From: an uncultured Dehalococcoidia bacterium
GTDB taxonomy: Bacteria > Chloroflexota > Dehalococcoidia > Lucifugimonadales > UBA1127
Length of the DNA: 64,000 nucleotides
Direction of reading: 5' to 3'
NCBI GenBank assembly: GCA_951812285.1
Contig: OX638292.1
Coordinates: 1,776,551-1,840,550 of the forward strand
The position numbers and the translations under genes are program-made. The notes under the pieces are model-generated. The model was not told where the DNA came from. It searched no databases and worked only from the letters and a program-made list of their open reading frames with translations. Positions 7,193-15,738 of the stretch are shown in pieces (within the stretch, counting starts at the first letter, position 1; every line of letters starts with the position of its first letter).

Positions 7193-8416
7193 GTGGCCAT
7201 CACCGTCCTCATGCCCCGCATGGGCTATGACACGCAAGAGGCCATCGTCGTCAAGTGGCTGAAGGCCGAGGGCGACCACGTGAACCTCGGCGATGACATC
7301 GCCGAGATAGAAACCGACAAGGCGATCGTGCCAATGCCTTCTGGGGCGACGGGCACGCTCCTCAAGCAGGTTGCCGCGGAGGGCGATACTGTTCCCGTCG
7401 GGCAACTGCTCGCCATCATCGGGCAGCCGGGCGAGGACGTCTCGGAGGCGCTGGCGAGCGCTGCGGCACCGGCGCCGGCGGCACCCGCGCAGCCGGAACG
7501 GGCGGCGGCGCCTGCACCAAGCCCTTCGACAGGCTCAGGGCGAACGGGCGCGGAGAGCGGTGTGCGGGCTTCGCCGATCGCGCGGAAGCTAGCGGCGGAG
7601 CATGGCATCGACCTGGCGCACGTGATGGGCACGGGGCCGGGCGGCAGGATCACCGAGGCGGACGTCGCGGCCTATGCCGAGCAACTGCAGTCGGAGGCTG
7701 CGGAGCCCACGACGGCCGCGGAGACGGTGCCGCTGAGCCGGATGCGGCTGGCGATAGCACGGCTGACGTCGCACAGCAAGAGCGAGATCCCGCACTTCTA
7801 CATGGCAATCGAGGTGTCGGCGGACCCGGCGCTGGCCCTGCGAAGCGAGGTCAACCCCAAGCTGCAATCGCAGAACGTGCGGCTGAGCGTCAACGACATG
7901 GTGGTCAAGGCGTGCGCACTTGCGCTGCAGAAGTATCCCTCGCTGAACGCGAGCTTTGCGGGGGACTCGCTGCTGTTCCACCCGTCCATCAACATCGGCG
8001 TCGTGGTGGACATGGACCAGGAGGGGATCATGGTCCCCTCGCTGCTGGAGTGCCAGGACAAGAGCATCATCGAGCTGTCCACGGCGGGCCGCGATCTGGT
8101 GCGGCGCGCAAAGGAGAACGCGCTGCGGCCGGAGGAGCTGACGAGCGCGACGTTCGCCATCAGCAACCTCGGCAGCCTGGGCGTGCAAACGTTCTCGGCC
8201 GTGGTGCACCCGCCGAACGCGGCGATTCTCGCGGTGGGGGCTATCCGGAAGGAGCCCGTGGTGCGGGGGGACGAGATCGTGGTGGGTCAGATGATGAACC
8301 TGACCATCTCGGTCGACCACCGGGTGGAGGACGGGGTCACGGCGGCGCGATTCCTCGGTGAGCTGAAGCGGCTGCTGGAGCGACCGTCGGAGCTGCTGCC
8401 CGAGGAGCTGCGGTAG
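7193..8416 (+). CDS. 2-oxoacid dehydrogenase dihydrolipoyl acyltransferase (E2)
   Basis: This 407-residue lipoyl enzyme transfers acyl groups to CoA. It has one lipoyl domain with the modified lysine in EIETDKA (Lys43), an Ala/Pro linker, a peripheral subunit-binding domain (about 122-165, ASPIARKLAAEHG) and the acyltransferase domain ending in DHRVEDG (His376, Asp380). GTG at 7193 is chosen because AAGGAG precedes it. Linker residues 110-119 are encoded by a dispersed 26-bp repeat. It pairs with lpdA upstream. Pyruvate, 2-oxoglutarate or branched-chain specificity cannot be decided. Confidence 0.92.
   Translation: MAITVLMPRMGYDTQEAIVVKWLKAEGDHVNLGDDIAEIETDKAIVPMPSGATGTLLKQVAAEGDTVPVGQLLAIIGQPGEDVSEALASAAAPAPAAPAQPERAAAPAPSPSTGSGRTGAESGVRASPIARKLAAEHGIDLAHVMGTGPGGRITEADVAAYAEQLQSEAAEPTTAAETVPLSRMRLAIARLTSHSKSEIPHFYMAIEVSADPALALRSEVNPKLQSQNVRLSVNDMVVKACALALQKYPSLNASFAGDSLLFHPSINIGVVVDMDQEGIMVPSLLECQDKSIIELSTAGRDLVRRAKENALRPEELTSATFAISNLGSLGVQTFSAVVHPPNAAILAVGAIRKEPVVRGDEIVVGQMMNLTISVDHRVEDGVTAARFLGELKRLLERPSELLPEELR
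7522..7547 (+). repeat. 26-bp dispersed element inside the E2 linker
   Basis: CCCTTCGACAGGCTCAGGG followed by CGAACGG lies in frame in the E2 gene and encodes a Ser/Thr/Gly-rich linker piece. The same sequence with one mismatch is intergenic at 8441-8466. Confidence 0.8.
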
Positions 8417-8440
8417 CGGAAACGCCGTCCGTTCGAGGCA

Positions 8441-8466
8441 CCCTTCGACTGGCTCAGGGCGAACGG
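8441..8466 (+). repeat. 26-bp dispersed element, intergenic copy
   Basis: This copy differs from the E2 linker copy by one base. It lies between the E2 and ThDP genes, and flanking CCGTCCGTTCG and CGAACGGATGG form an imperfect inverted repeat around it. Confidence 0.8.
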
Positions 8467-8513
8467 ATGGTTACTGAAACTTCGAATTAGACAAAGCAAA
8501 CTGGAGGTGACCC

Positions 8514-10145
8514 TTGGCACGCATGATGGGGGGCAAGGCTGTTATAGATTCCCTGATGGCGCAGGGGGTGGACACGGCCTTCGGCATCATTTCCGTGCAC
8601 ATGATGGCCGTGTACGACGCGCTGTACGACGTGCAGGACAAGTTCCGCTTCATCAGCGCGCGGCACGAGCAGGCGGCGGCGTACGAGGCGGACGGCTATG
8701 CGCGGGCCACGGGCAAGCCAGGCGTGTGCTTCACGAGCACGGGGCCCGGCGCGGCGAACACGCTGGGCGCGCTGGGCGAGGCGTGGTCGGCATCGTCGCC
8801 GGTGCTGCAGGTCACGAGCAACGTCGACCTGGCGCTGGTGGACCAGGGGCTCGGCTTCCTGCACGAGCCGTTCAAGCAGCAGCAGATGTTCGAGTCAGTG
8901 ACTCGCTGGCAGGCGATGCCGCGGACGCACCAGGAGATCTCGCAGACTATGCTGGACGCGTTCAACCGCTTCCAGACGGAGCGGCCGGGACCCATCGAGA
9001 TCGAGGTCCCGACGGACATTCTCCACTCGCAAGCGGACGTGGAGGTGCTGGGGCGGCAGGAGCAGGCCAAGAGCGCGGGCGACCCGGCGGCGATCGAGAG
9101 GGCCGCGCAGGCGCTGGCGGGGTGCAAGCGCATCGTCATCTGGGCGGGCGGCGGCGTAATCTCGGCGGATGCGACGACGCAGCTGAGGGCGCTCGCCGAG
9201 CAGCTGGGGGCCGTGGTAGTGACGACGTACGGCGGCAAGGGCGCGTTCCCGGCGGACCACCCGCTGTACGCGGGCGTGACGTGGGGCGGGCGCGGACCGT
9301 ATGGGCCCAACCCGCTCCAGAAGGCGCTGCCGGAAGCGGACGCAGTGGTCATCGTGGGGAGCCGGATGCCGTACCACATGACGAAGATGGTGGGCATCAA
9401 GTTGCCTGAGACCATCGTGCAGCTCGACATCGACGGCGATGAGCTGGGGAAGAACTACCCGGTGACGGCGGGCGTGCAGGGCGACGCGAGACTCGTGCTG
9501 GAGCAGCTATCGGCGGCGCTGCCGGACTCGGCGGGCGGTGACAGCAGCGACGAGGCCGCGGAGCTGCGGCGGCAGGTGCGCGAGGCATTCGGGGCCAGCG
9601 AGCCGAACCAGCAGCGGACGCTCGACGCGGTGCGGCGGGTCATCCCGCGCGACGCCATCGTCGTGGCGGACGCGACGCTGCCGGCGTACTCGGCGGTGCA
9701 GGCGTTCCCGGTGTACGAGCCGCGGACGTACATGGGCCCGCACGGGTGGGCGGACATCGGCTTCGGGTTCCCGGCGGCGCTAGGCGCGGCCGTCGGGCGG
9801 CCGGACGTGCCGGTGGTGCTGTTCAGCGGCGACGGTGGTTTTCAGCTCAACCTGCAGGAGCTGGGCACGGCCGCGCAGTACGACATTCCGTTGACGGCCA
9901 TCGTGTGGAACAACAACTCGTGGGGCGTGCTCAAGGGGCAGCAGCGGACGCTCTTCAGCGAGCGCTACATGGCGTCGGAGCTGGTCAACCCCGATTTTTT
10001 GCGGCTGGCCGAGTCGTACGGGCTAGCGGCGACGCGGGTGGACAACCTGGCCGAGCTGGAGACGACGCTGGACGGGGCCATCGCGAGCCGGGGCTTCCAC
10101 CTCATCGAGGTGTCGATGCCCAACGACTTTGCGGGGTTCCGGTAG
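8514..10145 (+). CDS. Thiamine diphosphate-dependent enzyme, acetolactate synthase-like
   Basis: This 543-residue protein has the three-domain layout of the acetolactate synthase/benzoylformate decarboxylase superfamily. Glu52 in RHEQAAA is the likely ThDP-activating glutamate. A central domain spans about 190-340. The cofactor motif GDGGFQLN followed by WNNNSWG lies near residue 440. TTG at 8514 is chosen for its CTGGAGGTGA ribosome-binding site. No small regulatory subunit gene is adjacent, so it may not be a biosynthetic AHAS; oxalyl-CoA-type, sulfoacetaldehyde-type or other 2-oxoacid activity is possible. It follows lipoamide enzymes and converges with fabI. Confidence 0.85.
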   Translation: MARMMGGKAVIDSLMAQGVDTAFGIISVHMMAVYDALYDVQDKFRFISARHEQAAAYEADGYARATGKPGVCFTSTGPGAANTLGALGEAWSASSPVLQVTSNVDLALVDQGLGFLHEPFKQQQMFESVTRWQAMPRTHQEISQTMLDAFNRFQTERPGPIEIEVPTDILHSQADVEVLGRQEQAKSAGDPAAIERAAQALAGCKRIVIWAGGGVISADATTQLRALAEQLGAVVVTTYGGKGAFPADHPLYAGVTWGGRGPYGPNPLQKALPEADAVVIVGSRMPYHMTKMVGIKLPETIVQLDIDGDELGKNYPVTAGVQGDARLVLEQLSAALPDSAGGDSSDEAAELRRQVREAFGASEPNQQRTLDAVRRVIPRDAIVVADATLPAYSAVQAFPVYEPRTYMGPHGWADIGFGFPAALGAAVGRPDVPVVLFSGDGGFQLNLQELGTAAQYDIPLTAIVWNNNSWGVLKGQQRTLFSERYMASELVNPDFLRLAESYGLAATRVDNLAELETTLDGAIASRGFHLIEVSMPNDFAGFR

Positions 10146-10149
10146 CGGG

Positions 10150-10923
10150 CTAGATGCCCATGATGCTGTAGCCAGCGTCGACGTGTATGACCTCGCCGGT
10201 GACGCCGGAAGAGAGGTTGCTGCACAGGTAGAGGGCCGTGCCGCCCACGTCGTCATGCGTAATGTTGCGCCCCATGGACGCGCGCTCGGCGTGGATGCGC
10301 TTCATGTCCCGGTAGCCGGAAATGACCCTCGACGAGAGGGTGTCCAGCGGCCCCGCCGAGATTGCGTTCACACGAATGCCCGCCGGACCGTACTCGGCCG
10401 CAAGCTGCTTCACCGAATTCTCCAACGCCGCCTTGGCGACGCCCATGACGTTGTAGCCCGGAAACACCTTCTCGGCCGCAAGGAAGGTCATGGCGAGCAC
10501 CGTCCCGCCCTCCGGCATCAGCGGCGCGGCGTGGCGGACCATGGGGATGATCGTGTACGAACTGACGTCGAGCGCCAGGCGAAAACCCTCGCGGTCCGTC
10601 TTGGAGAACTCGCCACCGAGGTCGTCGCGGTTGGCGAAGGCGATGCTGTGGACGAGGATGGAGAGCGAGCCCATCGACTCGCCGACCTGCTTGTAGAGGT
10701 TGACGATGTCGTCATCGTGGGACATGTCGCACTGGAAGAGCGGGGCGTCGCCGATCTCGGCGGAGAGCGCCTCGACGGGCTCGCGGAGCCGCTCGTTCTG
10801 GTAGGCGAGGGCGACGGTGGCGCCGGCGCCGTGGAGGGCCTGGGCTATCGCCCATGCGATGCTCCGCTGGTTGGCGACGCCGAATACGAGGGCGTTCTTC
10901 CCGCTCAGGTCGATGGTGTACAT
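10150..10923 (-). CDS. fabI: Enoyl-[acyl-carrier-protein] reductase (NADH)
   Basis: FabI performs the last reduction of each fatty-acid elongation cycle. The 257-residue short-chain-dehydrogenase fold shows SIAWAIA in the cofactor site and the catalytic pair Tyr157-x6-Lys164 in YNVMGVAK. The ATG at 10923 is chosen over one six codons upstream because GGAGG precedes it. At the position of E. coli Tyr146 this protein has Phe147 (MTFLAAEK), an unusual change near the active site. The C-terminal HVDAGYSIMG is typical. Confidence 0.93.
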   Translation of the reverse strand: MYTIDLSGKNALVFGVANQRSIAWAIAQALHGAGATVALAYQNERLREPVEALSAEIGDAPLFQCDMSHDDDIVNLYKQVGESMGSLSILVHSIAFANRDDLGGEFSKTDREGFRLALDVSSYTIIPMVRHAAPLMPEGGTVLAMTFLAAEKVFPGYNVMGVAKAALENSVKQLAAEYGPAGIRVNAISAGPLDTLSSRVISGYRDMKRIHAERASMGRNITHDDVGGTALYLCSNLSSGVTGEVIHVDAGYSIMGI

Positions 10924-11040
10924 GCAGCCTCCAATGGGCACGGTTTCAGTTTGAGCGCCCGAAAATCATAGCATAGGCAGGCGTGGCGGGGAGTATCTTT
11001 TGGCGGGTGCAGTTGGCAACCCTCAATGGTCCCGTATCGG

Positions 11041-11643
11041 TCACTGGGAACGCGCGAATTCAGAAAACCCAGAAAGCTCCCCGGAAACAACGATGTCCGC
11101 CCGCTCCTTGACGCGCATGTGGTCGATGTACCAGTCGAAACCGATAGCCCAGCGCTCGACCCAGACGGGATTGTCCGGGCGCATCGCGAGCCGCGCCGAG
11201 CGCTCGGCGGAGGGCGTGTCCACGTAGACGGTGAGGTCGTAGACGTCCATGAGCTCAGGGCGCATGGAGTAGAGGCCGTCTATCAGCACGATCCCCTCAG
11301 GCGTGACGCTTACCCAGTCGCCCTTCCGCTCCGCTATCCAGTCGTAGAGCTGGTAGCGGCCCGGCTCGCCGCGGCGGAGGGGGCGGAGGACCTGCGCCTC
11401 GAGGGCACGCCAGTCGACGTGCTGTTCGTAGCACTCCTCCGGCGAGAGGCCGCCTGGCGGGTTGACGCCGGTCTCGGTGTAGAAGAACTCGAGGTCGACG
11501 ACCTGGCTGCCAGGGAGCATCCGGTGCAGGTTCAGGGCGAGGGTGGACTTGCCGGAGCCGCTCGGTCCGTCGAAGGCGACCATCGTCAGCGGGGCGCGGG
11601 ACGCGAGCGTGTTGATGAGGTCCACGAGCTCGGCCAGGGTCAT
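11041..11643 (-). CDS. Uridine kinase-like P-loop protein
   Basis: This 200-residue cytoplasmic protein has Walker A GPSGSGKST near residue 30 and the DGLYSMRPEL region typical of uridine/pantothenate-kinase-like NTPases. The family phosphorylates nucleosides or similar small substrates; the true substrate is not known. ATG at 11643 places the P-loop at the usual distance from the N-terminus. It lies 40 bases after the cysteine synthase gene on the same strand and is probably co-transcribed with it. Confidence 0.75.
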   Translation of the reverse strand: MTLAELVDLINTLASRAPLTMVAFDGPSGSGKSTLALNLHRMLPGSQVVDLEFFYTETGVNPPGGLSPEECYEQHVDWRALEAQVLRPLRRGEPGRYQLYDWIAERKGDWVSVTPEGIVLIDGLYSMRPELMDVYDLTVYVDTPSAERSARLAMRPDNPVWVERWAIGFDWYIDHMRVKERADIVVSGELSGFSEFARSQ

Positions 11644-11683
11644 GCTGATCGCCAACGGTAGCTCCGTTCCTGTGTGGGTGTCG

Positions 11684-12616
11684 TTACCACCACGCAACGT
11701 CGTCGGGGGCGCCCTGTGGGCGTTCGGGCGCGGGCATCCACGGGAAGGCGTTGAGGTACTTCCAGCCGTGGTCGGCGAAGACCATGACGACATTGCCGGA
11801 CTCCATGTCGGCGGCGACGCGGCGGGCGGCGTGGAAGACCGCGCCAGAGGAGATGCCCGCGAAGACGCCCTCGACCTCCACCAACCGGCGGACGGCGTCG
11901 AATGCCGAGGCGCTGTCGACCATGAAGCGGCGGTCGAGGAGCGACATGTCGAGCAAGGGCGGGATGTAGCCCTCCTCGAGGCTGCGGAGACCCTGCAGGC
12001 GCTCGCCGAACTGGGGCTCGACGCCGACGACGACGGTCGCGGGGTTGCGCTCCTTCAGGCGGCGGCCCGCGCCGGTGACTGTGCCGCCGGTGCCGATGCC
12101 GGCGACGAAGGCGTCTACTTGCGGTAGCGCGGCGAGGATCTCGGGACCGGTGCCGTCGTAGTGGGCCTGGAGGTTGGTCGGGCTGGCGAACTGCTGGGCG
12201 AACCACCAGCCGTTCTCCTTCGCGAGGCGCTGCGCTTCCTCGATGGGGCCGAGCATGCCGGAGCGGGGCTCGGCCCAGAGGATCTCGACGCCGAAGAGCT
12301 CCAGCAGCTCCGGGATGCCTGGGGCGACCTGCGGGGGGACGACGGCGCGCATTGAGTAGCCTCGGTGCTTGGCGCAGGCGGCGAGGGCGAGGGCCATGTT
12401 GCCGGTGCTGGCCTCGACGATGGTCTGGCCGGGCGAGAGGGCGCCGCTCTCCTCGGCGGCCTGGATGATGCGCAGCGCGACGCGGTCCTTGATGCTGCCG
12501 CTGGGGTTGTTGCCCTCGAGCTTGGCGAACAGGCGCACGCCGGGGCTGGGGCTGGAGTGCACCAGCTCCACAAGGGGCGTTTCGCCGACCGCCGAGAAGT
12601 AGTCGAGTGCGCTCAT
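11684..12616 (-). CDS. cysM: PLP-dependent cysteine synthase family protein
   Basis: This 310-residue fold-type II PLP enzyme would make cysteine from an activated serine and sulfide or another sulfur donor. Lys43 in NNPSGSIKDR should bind PLP, GIGTGGTVTG binds its phosphate, and GISSGA is the ring-contact loop. The substrate loop reads EASTGNMALALA rather than the common TSGNTG, hinting at a substrate other than simple O-acetylserine. The CysM label is therefore approximate. Confidence 0.85.
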   Translation of the reverse strand: MSALDYFSAVGETPLVELVHSSPSPGVRLFAKLEGNNPSGSIKDRVALRIIQAAEESGALSPGQTIVEASTGNMALALAACAKHRGYSMRAVVPPQVAPGIPELLELFGVEILWAEPRSGMLGPIEEAQRLAKENGWWFAQQFASPTNLQAHYDGTGPEILAALPQVDAFVAGIGTGGTVTGAGRRLKERNPATVVVGVEPQFGERLQGLRSLEEGYIPPLLDMSLLDRRFMVDSASAFDAVRRLVEVEGVFAGISSGAVFHAARRVAADMESGNVVMVFADHGWKYLNAFPWMPAPERPQGAPDDVAWW

Positions 12617-12705
12617 GCTGGCCTCTGTCCCGGTGCTTCAAGGGAAGCAGGGCTACCCAGCAATGGTAGCTGGAGTGCGGGCGCGCGTCACGCCCTCGCG
12701 CGCGC

Positions 12706-12734
12706 TTGACACCCCAAGGGTGCGGGCATACCTT
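12706..12734 (+). promoter_or_regulatory. Promoter of the first VOC gene
   Basis: TTGACA (12706-12711) and TACCTT (12729-12734) are 17 bases apart. The predicted start near 12741 leaves about 30 bases of leader containing GAGGAGG. Confidence 0.65.
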
Positions 12735-12770
12735 AGCCAAAACGGCTACTGCACTACGAGGAGGCGAGCA

Positions 12771-13139
12771 ATGGCCATTTCTCTAAACCACACGATCGTA
12801 CCGGCGCACGATAAGGAAGCGTCGGCAAAGCACATCGCGCAAATCCTGGGGCTGAAGTACGAGGGCGCCATGGGGCACTTCGCGCCGGTGCGCGTGGACG
12901 AGAAGTTCGTGCTGGACTTCGACAACCGCGACAGCTTTGAGTCGCACCACTACGCGTTCCAGGTGAGCGAAGAGGAGTTCGACGACATCTACGGGCGCAT
13001 CCAGCAAGAGGGCATCGTCTACGGCAGCCTGCCGGGGTCGCAGGACGACATGCAGATCAACCACCGCCGCGGCGGCCGTGGGCTGTACTGGAAGGACGCC
13101 AACGGCCACAGCTGGGAGATTCTCACCGTCTCCAACTAG
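12771..13139 (+). CDS. VOC (glyoxalase/bleomycin resistance) superfamily protein
   Basis: This 122-residue single-module protein begins with the beta strand AISLNHTIVPAHDKE and ends with GLYWKDANGHSWEILTV, the paired pattern of VOC metalloenzymes. His7 and Glu117 are plausible metal ligands by position. Members include glyoxalases, ring-cleaving dioxygenases and resistance proteins, so the reaction is not assignable. It has its own promoter and a GAGGAGG site. Confidence 0.8.
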   Translation: MAISLNHTIVPAHDKEASAKHIAQILGLKYEGAMGHFAPVRVDEKFVLDFDNRDSFESHHYAFQVSEEEFDDIYGRIQQEGIVYGSLPGSQDDMQINHRRGGRGLYWKDANGHSWEILTVSN

Positions 13140-13429
13140 CCCGGTGCATATCGACGAGGCTTCCTGCAACTGAGGCTCCTTCTCAGACAGCTTTCTTGCG
13201 AGAAATCGTCCCGCGGGTTTGCGGATTGTGCCCCGGTTTTAAGCAACGGATGTTGCTCCGGCAGGTTTCCGTGCTATGGGGCGTGAGCAGAATCCCCTGA
13301 CGCGATTTTCGCCCGTTGCAGTTTCGAACAGCCTTGTGTGGAATGCCGGAGCGCACGGCCTGCACTTGGCCCTCCTCCGGTCGAGGGCAAAACGGCCTCC
13401 AATGACTTCCGCGCAGAGAAGGGTGTGGC
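13140..13429. other. Intergenic spacer with no recognised feature
   Basis: These 290 bases separate two VOC genes. Possible reading frames here lack coding character and ribosome-binding sites. No clear hairpin or promoter was found. Confidence 0.6.
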
Positions 13430-13792
13430 ATGGAAAGAGTTCAGGGATTCGGCGGGTTCTTCTTTCGGGCCAAGGACCCGGAGGGACTTGCGAAATGGTA
13501 CCAGGACCACCTTGGCATCAATCCTGCTCCGACGGACATGGAGATGCAGCCCTGGGTGACCGAGTCCGGGGTCACGGTCTTCTCGCCCTTCGATGCCGAC
13601 ACGGACTATTTCGCAGCCGACAAGAGTTTCATGCTGAACTTCCGAGTGGCTGACCTGAACGCGATGGTCGCACAACTGAAGGCTGCGGATATCGAGGTCA
13701 GTCACGAGAGCGAGATGGAGGGGATAGGCCGCTTCGCCCGCATTCACGACCCCGAAGGAAACGCGATCGAGCTCTGGGAACCAACGTCGTAA
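13430..13792 (+). CDS. VOC superfamily protein
   Basis: This 120-residue protein has a single glyoxalase-like module: GFGGFFFRAKDPEGLAKWYQ at the start and RIHDPEGNAIELWEP at the end, with Glu115 in the usual ligand position. It is not a close copy of the upstream VOC protein. The next gene is a Rieske oxygenase, so a role in aromatic or lactone chemistry is conceivable but unproven. Confidence 0.82.
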   Translation: MERVQGFGGFFFRAKDPEGLAKWYQDHLGINPAPTDMEMQPWVTESGVTVFSPFDADTDYFAADKSFMLNFRVADLNAMVAQLKAADIEVSHESEMEGIGRFARIHDPEGNAIELWEPTS

Positions 13793-13836
13793 GATTCGAC
13801 TTTTCAGGTATAGGCGCAAGAGGGCTGCGAACTGGC

Positions 13837-13865
13837 TTGACATACTTCCATTATGTGATTAGTAT
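13837..13865 (+). promoter_or_regulatory. Promoter of the Rieske oxygenase gene
   Basis: TTGACA (13837-13842) and TAGTAT (13860-13865) have a 17-base spacer. The predicted start near 13872 gives a leader of about 46 bases with TAGGAGGAC before the ATG. Confidence 0.75.
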
Positions 13866-13918
13866 CCGAAAGACTGCCCGAAGTGTGTGTTAAGCACAAA
13901 TATAGGAGGACGTAGGTC

Positions 13919-15274
13919 ATGCTGACGAAGGAAGACAACGAGCTGCTTACCAATATCGACCGCGGCACGCCTATGGGCGAGGTGTTCCGCCGCTTCTGGA
14001 TTCCCGCCCTGTTGGCCGAGGAGCTTGCGGGACCGGACTGCGACCCCGTAGAGATGACGCTCCTGGGCGAGAGCCTCGTCGCGTTCCGCGACACGGACGG
14101 CCGGCCCGGCCTGATGGACAAGTACTGCCCGCACCGCGGCGCATCTCTGTTCTTCGGCCGGAACGAGGAGTGCGGCATCCGCTGCGTGTACCACGGCTGG
14201 AAGTTCGACGTCGACGGGAACTGCGTCGACATGCCGAACGCGCCGGAGGGCGACACGTTCAAGGACAAGGTCAAGATTCGCGCATACCCGTGCGTGGAGG
14301 CCGGCCGCCTGATCTGGACCTACATGGGCCCAGCAGAGAGCCAGCCGCCCTTCCCGGAGTTCGAGTGGACGAAGATGCCGCTTGACCACGTCTACGTGCG
14401 GAAGTTCATCATGGAGTGCAACTACCTGCAGGCGATGGAAGGCGACTACGACCCCGGCCACGGGCCCTTCCTGCACACCGTGCTGGACGGCGGGCCTCAG
14501 GTGCCGCAGTACAACGTCATCCCCAACCAGAACCGGATGCGGCCGACGCCTGAGAATGAGCCGTTCCCCAACGCCGTTGGACCACGGCGTCAGACCGATA
14601 ATGACAAGGACAACTGGGGCCACGTCGAGAACTCCGACTCCGGCCTCCTCTTCGTCCGGTCCGGCGAGCGGACGGACGGCACCAAGTTCGCCAGCGTGTC
14701 CCCCTGGATGGCGCCGATCTTCCCGACGGCGGGCACGACTGCGGGCCCGAACACCTACTCGAGCAACATCCGGATCCCGATCGACAACAAGAGCCTCATG
14801 TTCTACCGGGTCCGGTGGGCATACGACCCCATCCCCAGCGCCGAGCTTGAGCACTACAAGAACGACGGCTGGTACTTCCCGGAGCTCATTCCCGGCACTT
14901 TCAAGCCGGTGAAGAACATGGGGAACCACTACCAGATCGACCGCAACATGCAGCGGTACTTCAACTACTCCGGCCTGAGCTGCTTCCCGCTTCAGGACAT
15001 CTCCATGATGGAGGACCAGTGGGGGGCCGTCGCCGACCGCACGCAGGAGCACCTGACGAGCTCCGACTTCATGATCATCGCGGTCCGCAGGCGCTTGCTG
15101 AAGTTGGCGCGGAACATGATGGAAGGGGAAGAGCCCCAAGAGCCTTGGCGGCCAACGGCCTACTCCTACCACCGTGCGGCGGCAATGTCGACGGAGGGAA
15201 CGGTCGAGGACCTGTTGGAAAAGGTCAAGGCTGAATGCACGTCGCAGCACATTACGGAGAAGTTGGCCGTATAG
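13919..15274 (+). CDS. Rieske 2Fe-2S aromatic ring-hydroxylating oxygenase, catalytic subunit
   Basis: This 451-residue non-heme iron oxygenase resembles the phthalate dioxygenase/O-demethylase group, whose members hydroxylate or demethylate aromatics. The Rieske cluster ligands are Cys70, His72, Cys89 and His92 (YCPHRG and CVYHGW). The mononuclear iron site lies in EGDYDPGHGPFLH with His181 and His186. No reductase or ferredoxin gene is adjacent, so electrons must come from elsewhere. It has its own strong promoter; a hairpin and a 68-residue protein gene follow. The substrate is unknown. Confidence 0.9.
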   Translation: MLTKEDNELLTNIDRGTPMGEVFRRFWIPALLAEELAGPDCDPVEMTLLGESLVAFRDTDGRPGLMDKYCPHRGASLFFGRNEECGIRCVYHGWKFDVDGNCVDMPNAPEGDTFKDKVKIRAYPCVEAGRLIWTYMGPAESQPPFPEFEWTKMPLDHVYVRKFIMECNYLQAMEGDYDPGHGPFLHTVLDGGPQVPQYNVIPNQNRMRPTPENEPFPNAVGPRRQTDNDKDNWGHVENSDSGLLFVRSGERTDGTKFASVSPWMAPIFPTAGTTAGPNTYSSNIRIPIDNKSLMFYRVRWAYDPIPSAELEHYKNDGWYFPELIPGTFKPVKNMGNHYQIDRNMQRYFNYSGLSCFPLQDISMMEDQWGAVADRTQEHLTSSDFMIIAVRRRLLKLARNMMEGEEPQEPWRPTAYSYHRAAAMSTEGTVEDLLEKVKAECTSQHITEKLAV

Positions 15275-15322
15275 TCGCGGCAGTGTAGGCCAGGCAACTG
15301 GCCGGGTTCAACCAGCGATTTC

Positions 15323-15350
15323 GACGCCCAGCCCACATGGGCTGGGCGTC
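15323..15350 (+). other. 12-bp perfect hairpin after the oxygenase gene
   Basis: GACGCCCAGCCC and GGGCTGGGCGTC flank a 4-nt loop ACAT. There is no T-tract on the plus strand, so it may protect or process mRNA between the oxygenase and the small downstream gene rather than terminate fully. Confidence 0.7.
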
Positions 15351-15367
15351 CTAACGGGAGAGGGAAA

Positions 15368-15574
15368 ATGGCGGAAGAAGAACAGATTGCAGTTCTCGAA
15401 GGACCACGCGGCAAGGCCGAGATCATCGAGATCTGGGACGGCGGCCGCCTCCTGGGATTTGAAGTACGCTCGGGCGACAAGGCGGTGAAGTGCTCGAACA
15501 TCGGTGAGGCGTACATCGAGGCCGGCGAGCAGGCGGGCCTGGAGGTGCAGGGGCAGGGCCGCAAGTACGCGTAG
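15368..15574 (+). CDS. Small conserved-looking protein downstream of the oxygenase
   Basis: This 68-residue soluble protein is not recognised. The sequence MAEEEQIAVLEGPRGKAEII then a hydrophobic strand and a helix rich in Glu and Ala suggests a compact alpha/beta fold. ATG is preceded by GGGAGAGGG. It lies 93 bases after the oxygenase behind a strong hairpin and is followed by a terminator, so it is probably the last gene of that unit. A helper role for the oxygenase is only a guess. Confidence 0.65.
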   Translation: MAEEEQIAVLEGPRGKAEIIEIWDGGRLLGFEVRSGDKAVKCSNIGEAYIEAGEQAGLEVQGQGRKYA

Positions 15575-15607
15575 CCGCCACGCTCAAGCGATCAAAGGGA
15601 CCAGACG

Positions 15608-15638
15608 AAAGGCGCCCGCACTGAGTTCGGGCGCCTTT
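15608..15638 (+). terminator. Rho-independent terminator after the oxygenase unit
   Basis: An 11-bp stem AAAGGCGCCCG/CGGGCGCCTTT with a 9-nt loop is followed by CCTATT. It lies between convergent units and, being flanked by A and T runs, could act in both directions. Confidence 0.8.
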
Positions 15639-15738
15639 CCTATTGCTTCACGAGCGCCTTGCGTAGCGGGCATAGGAGGCCCTGGTGTGCAGTGACGTGG
15701 GGCCCCGACGTACGGGACTGCCGGAAGGAGCGGCTGTG

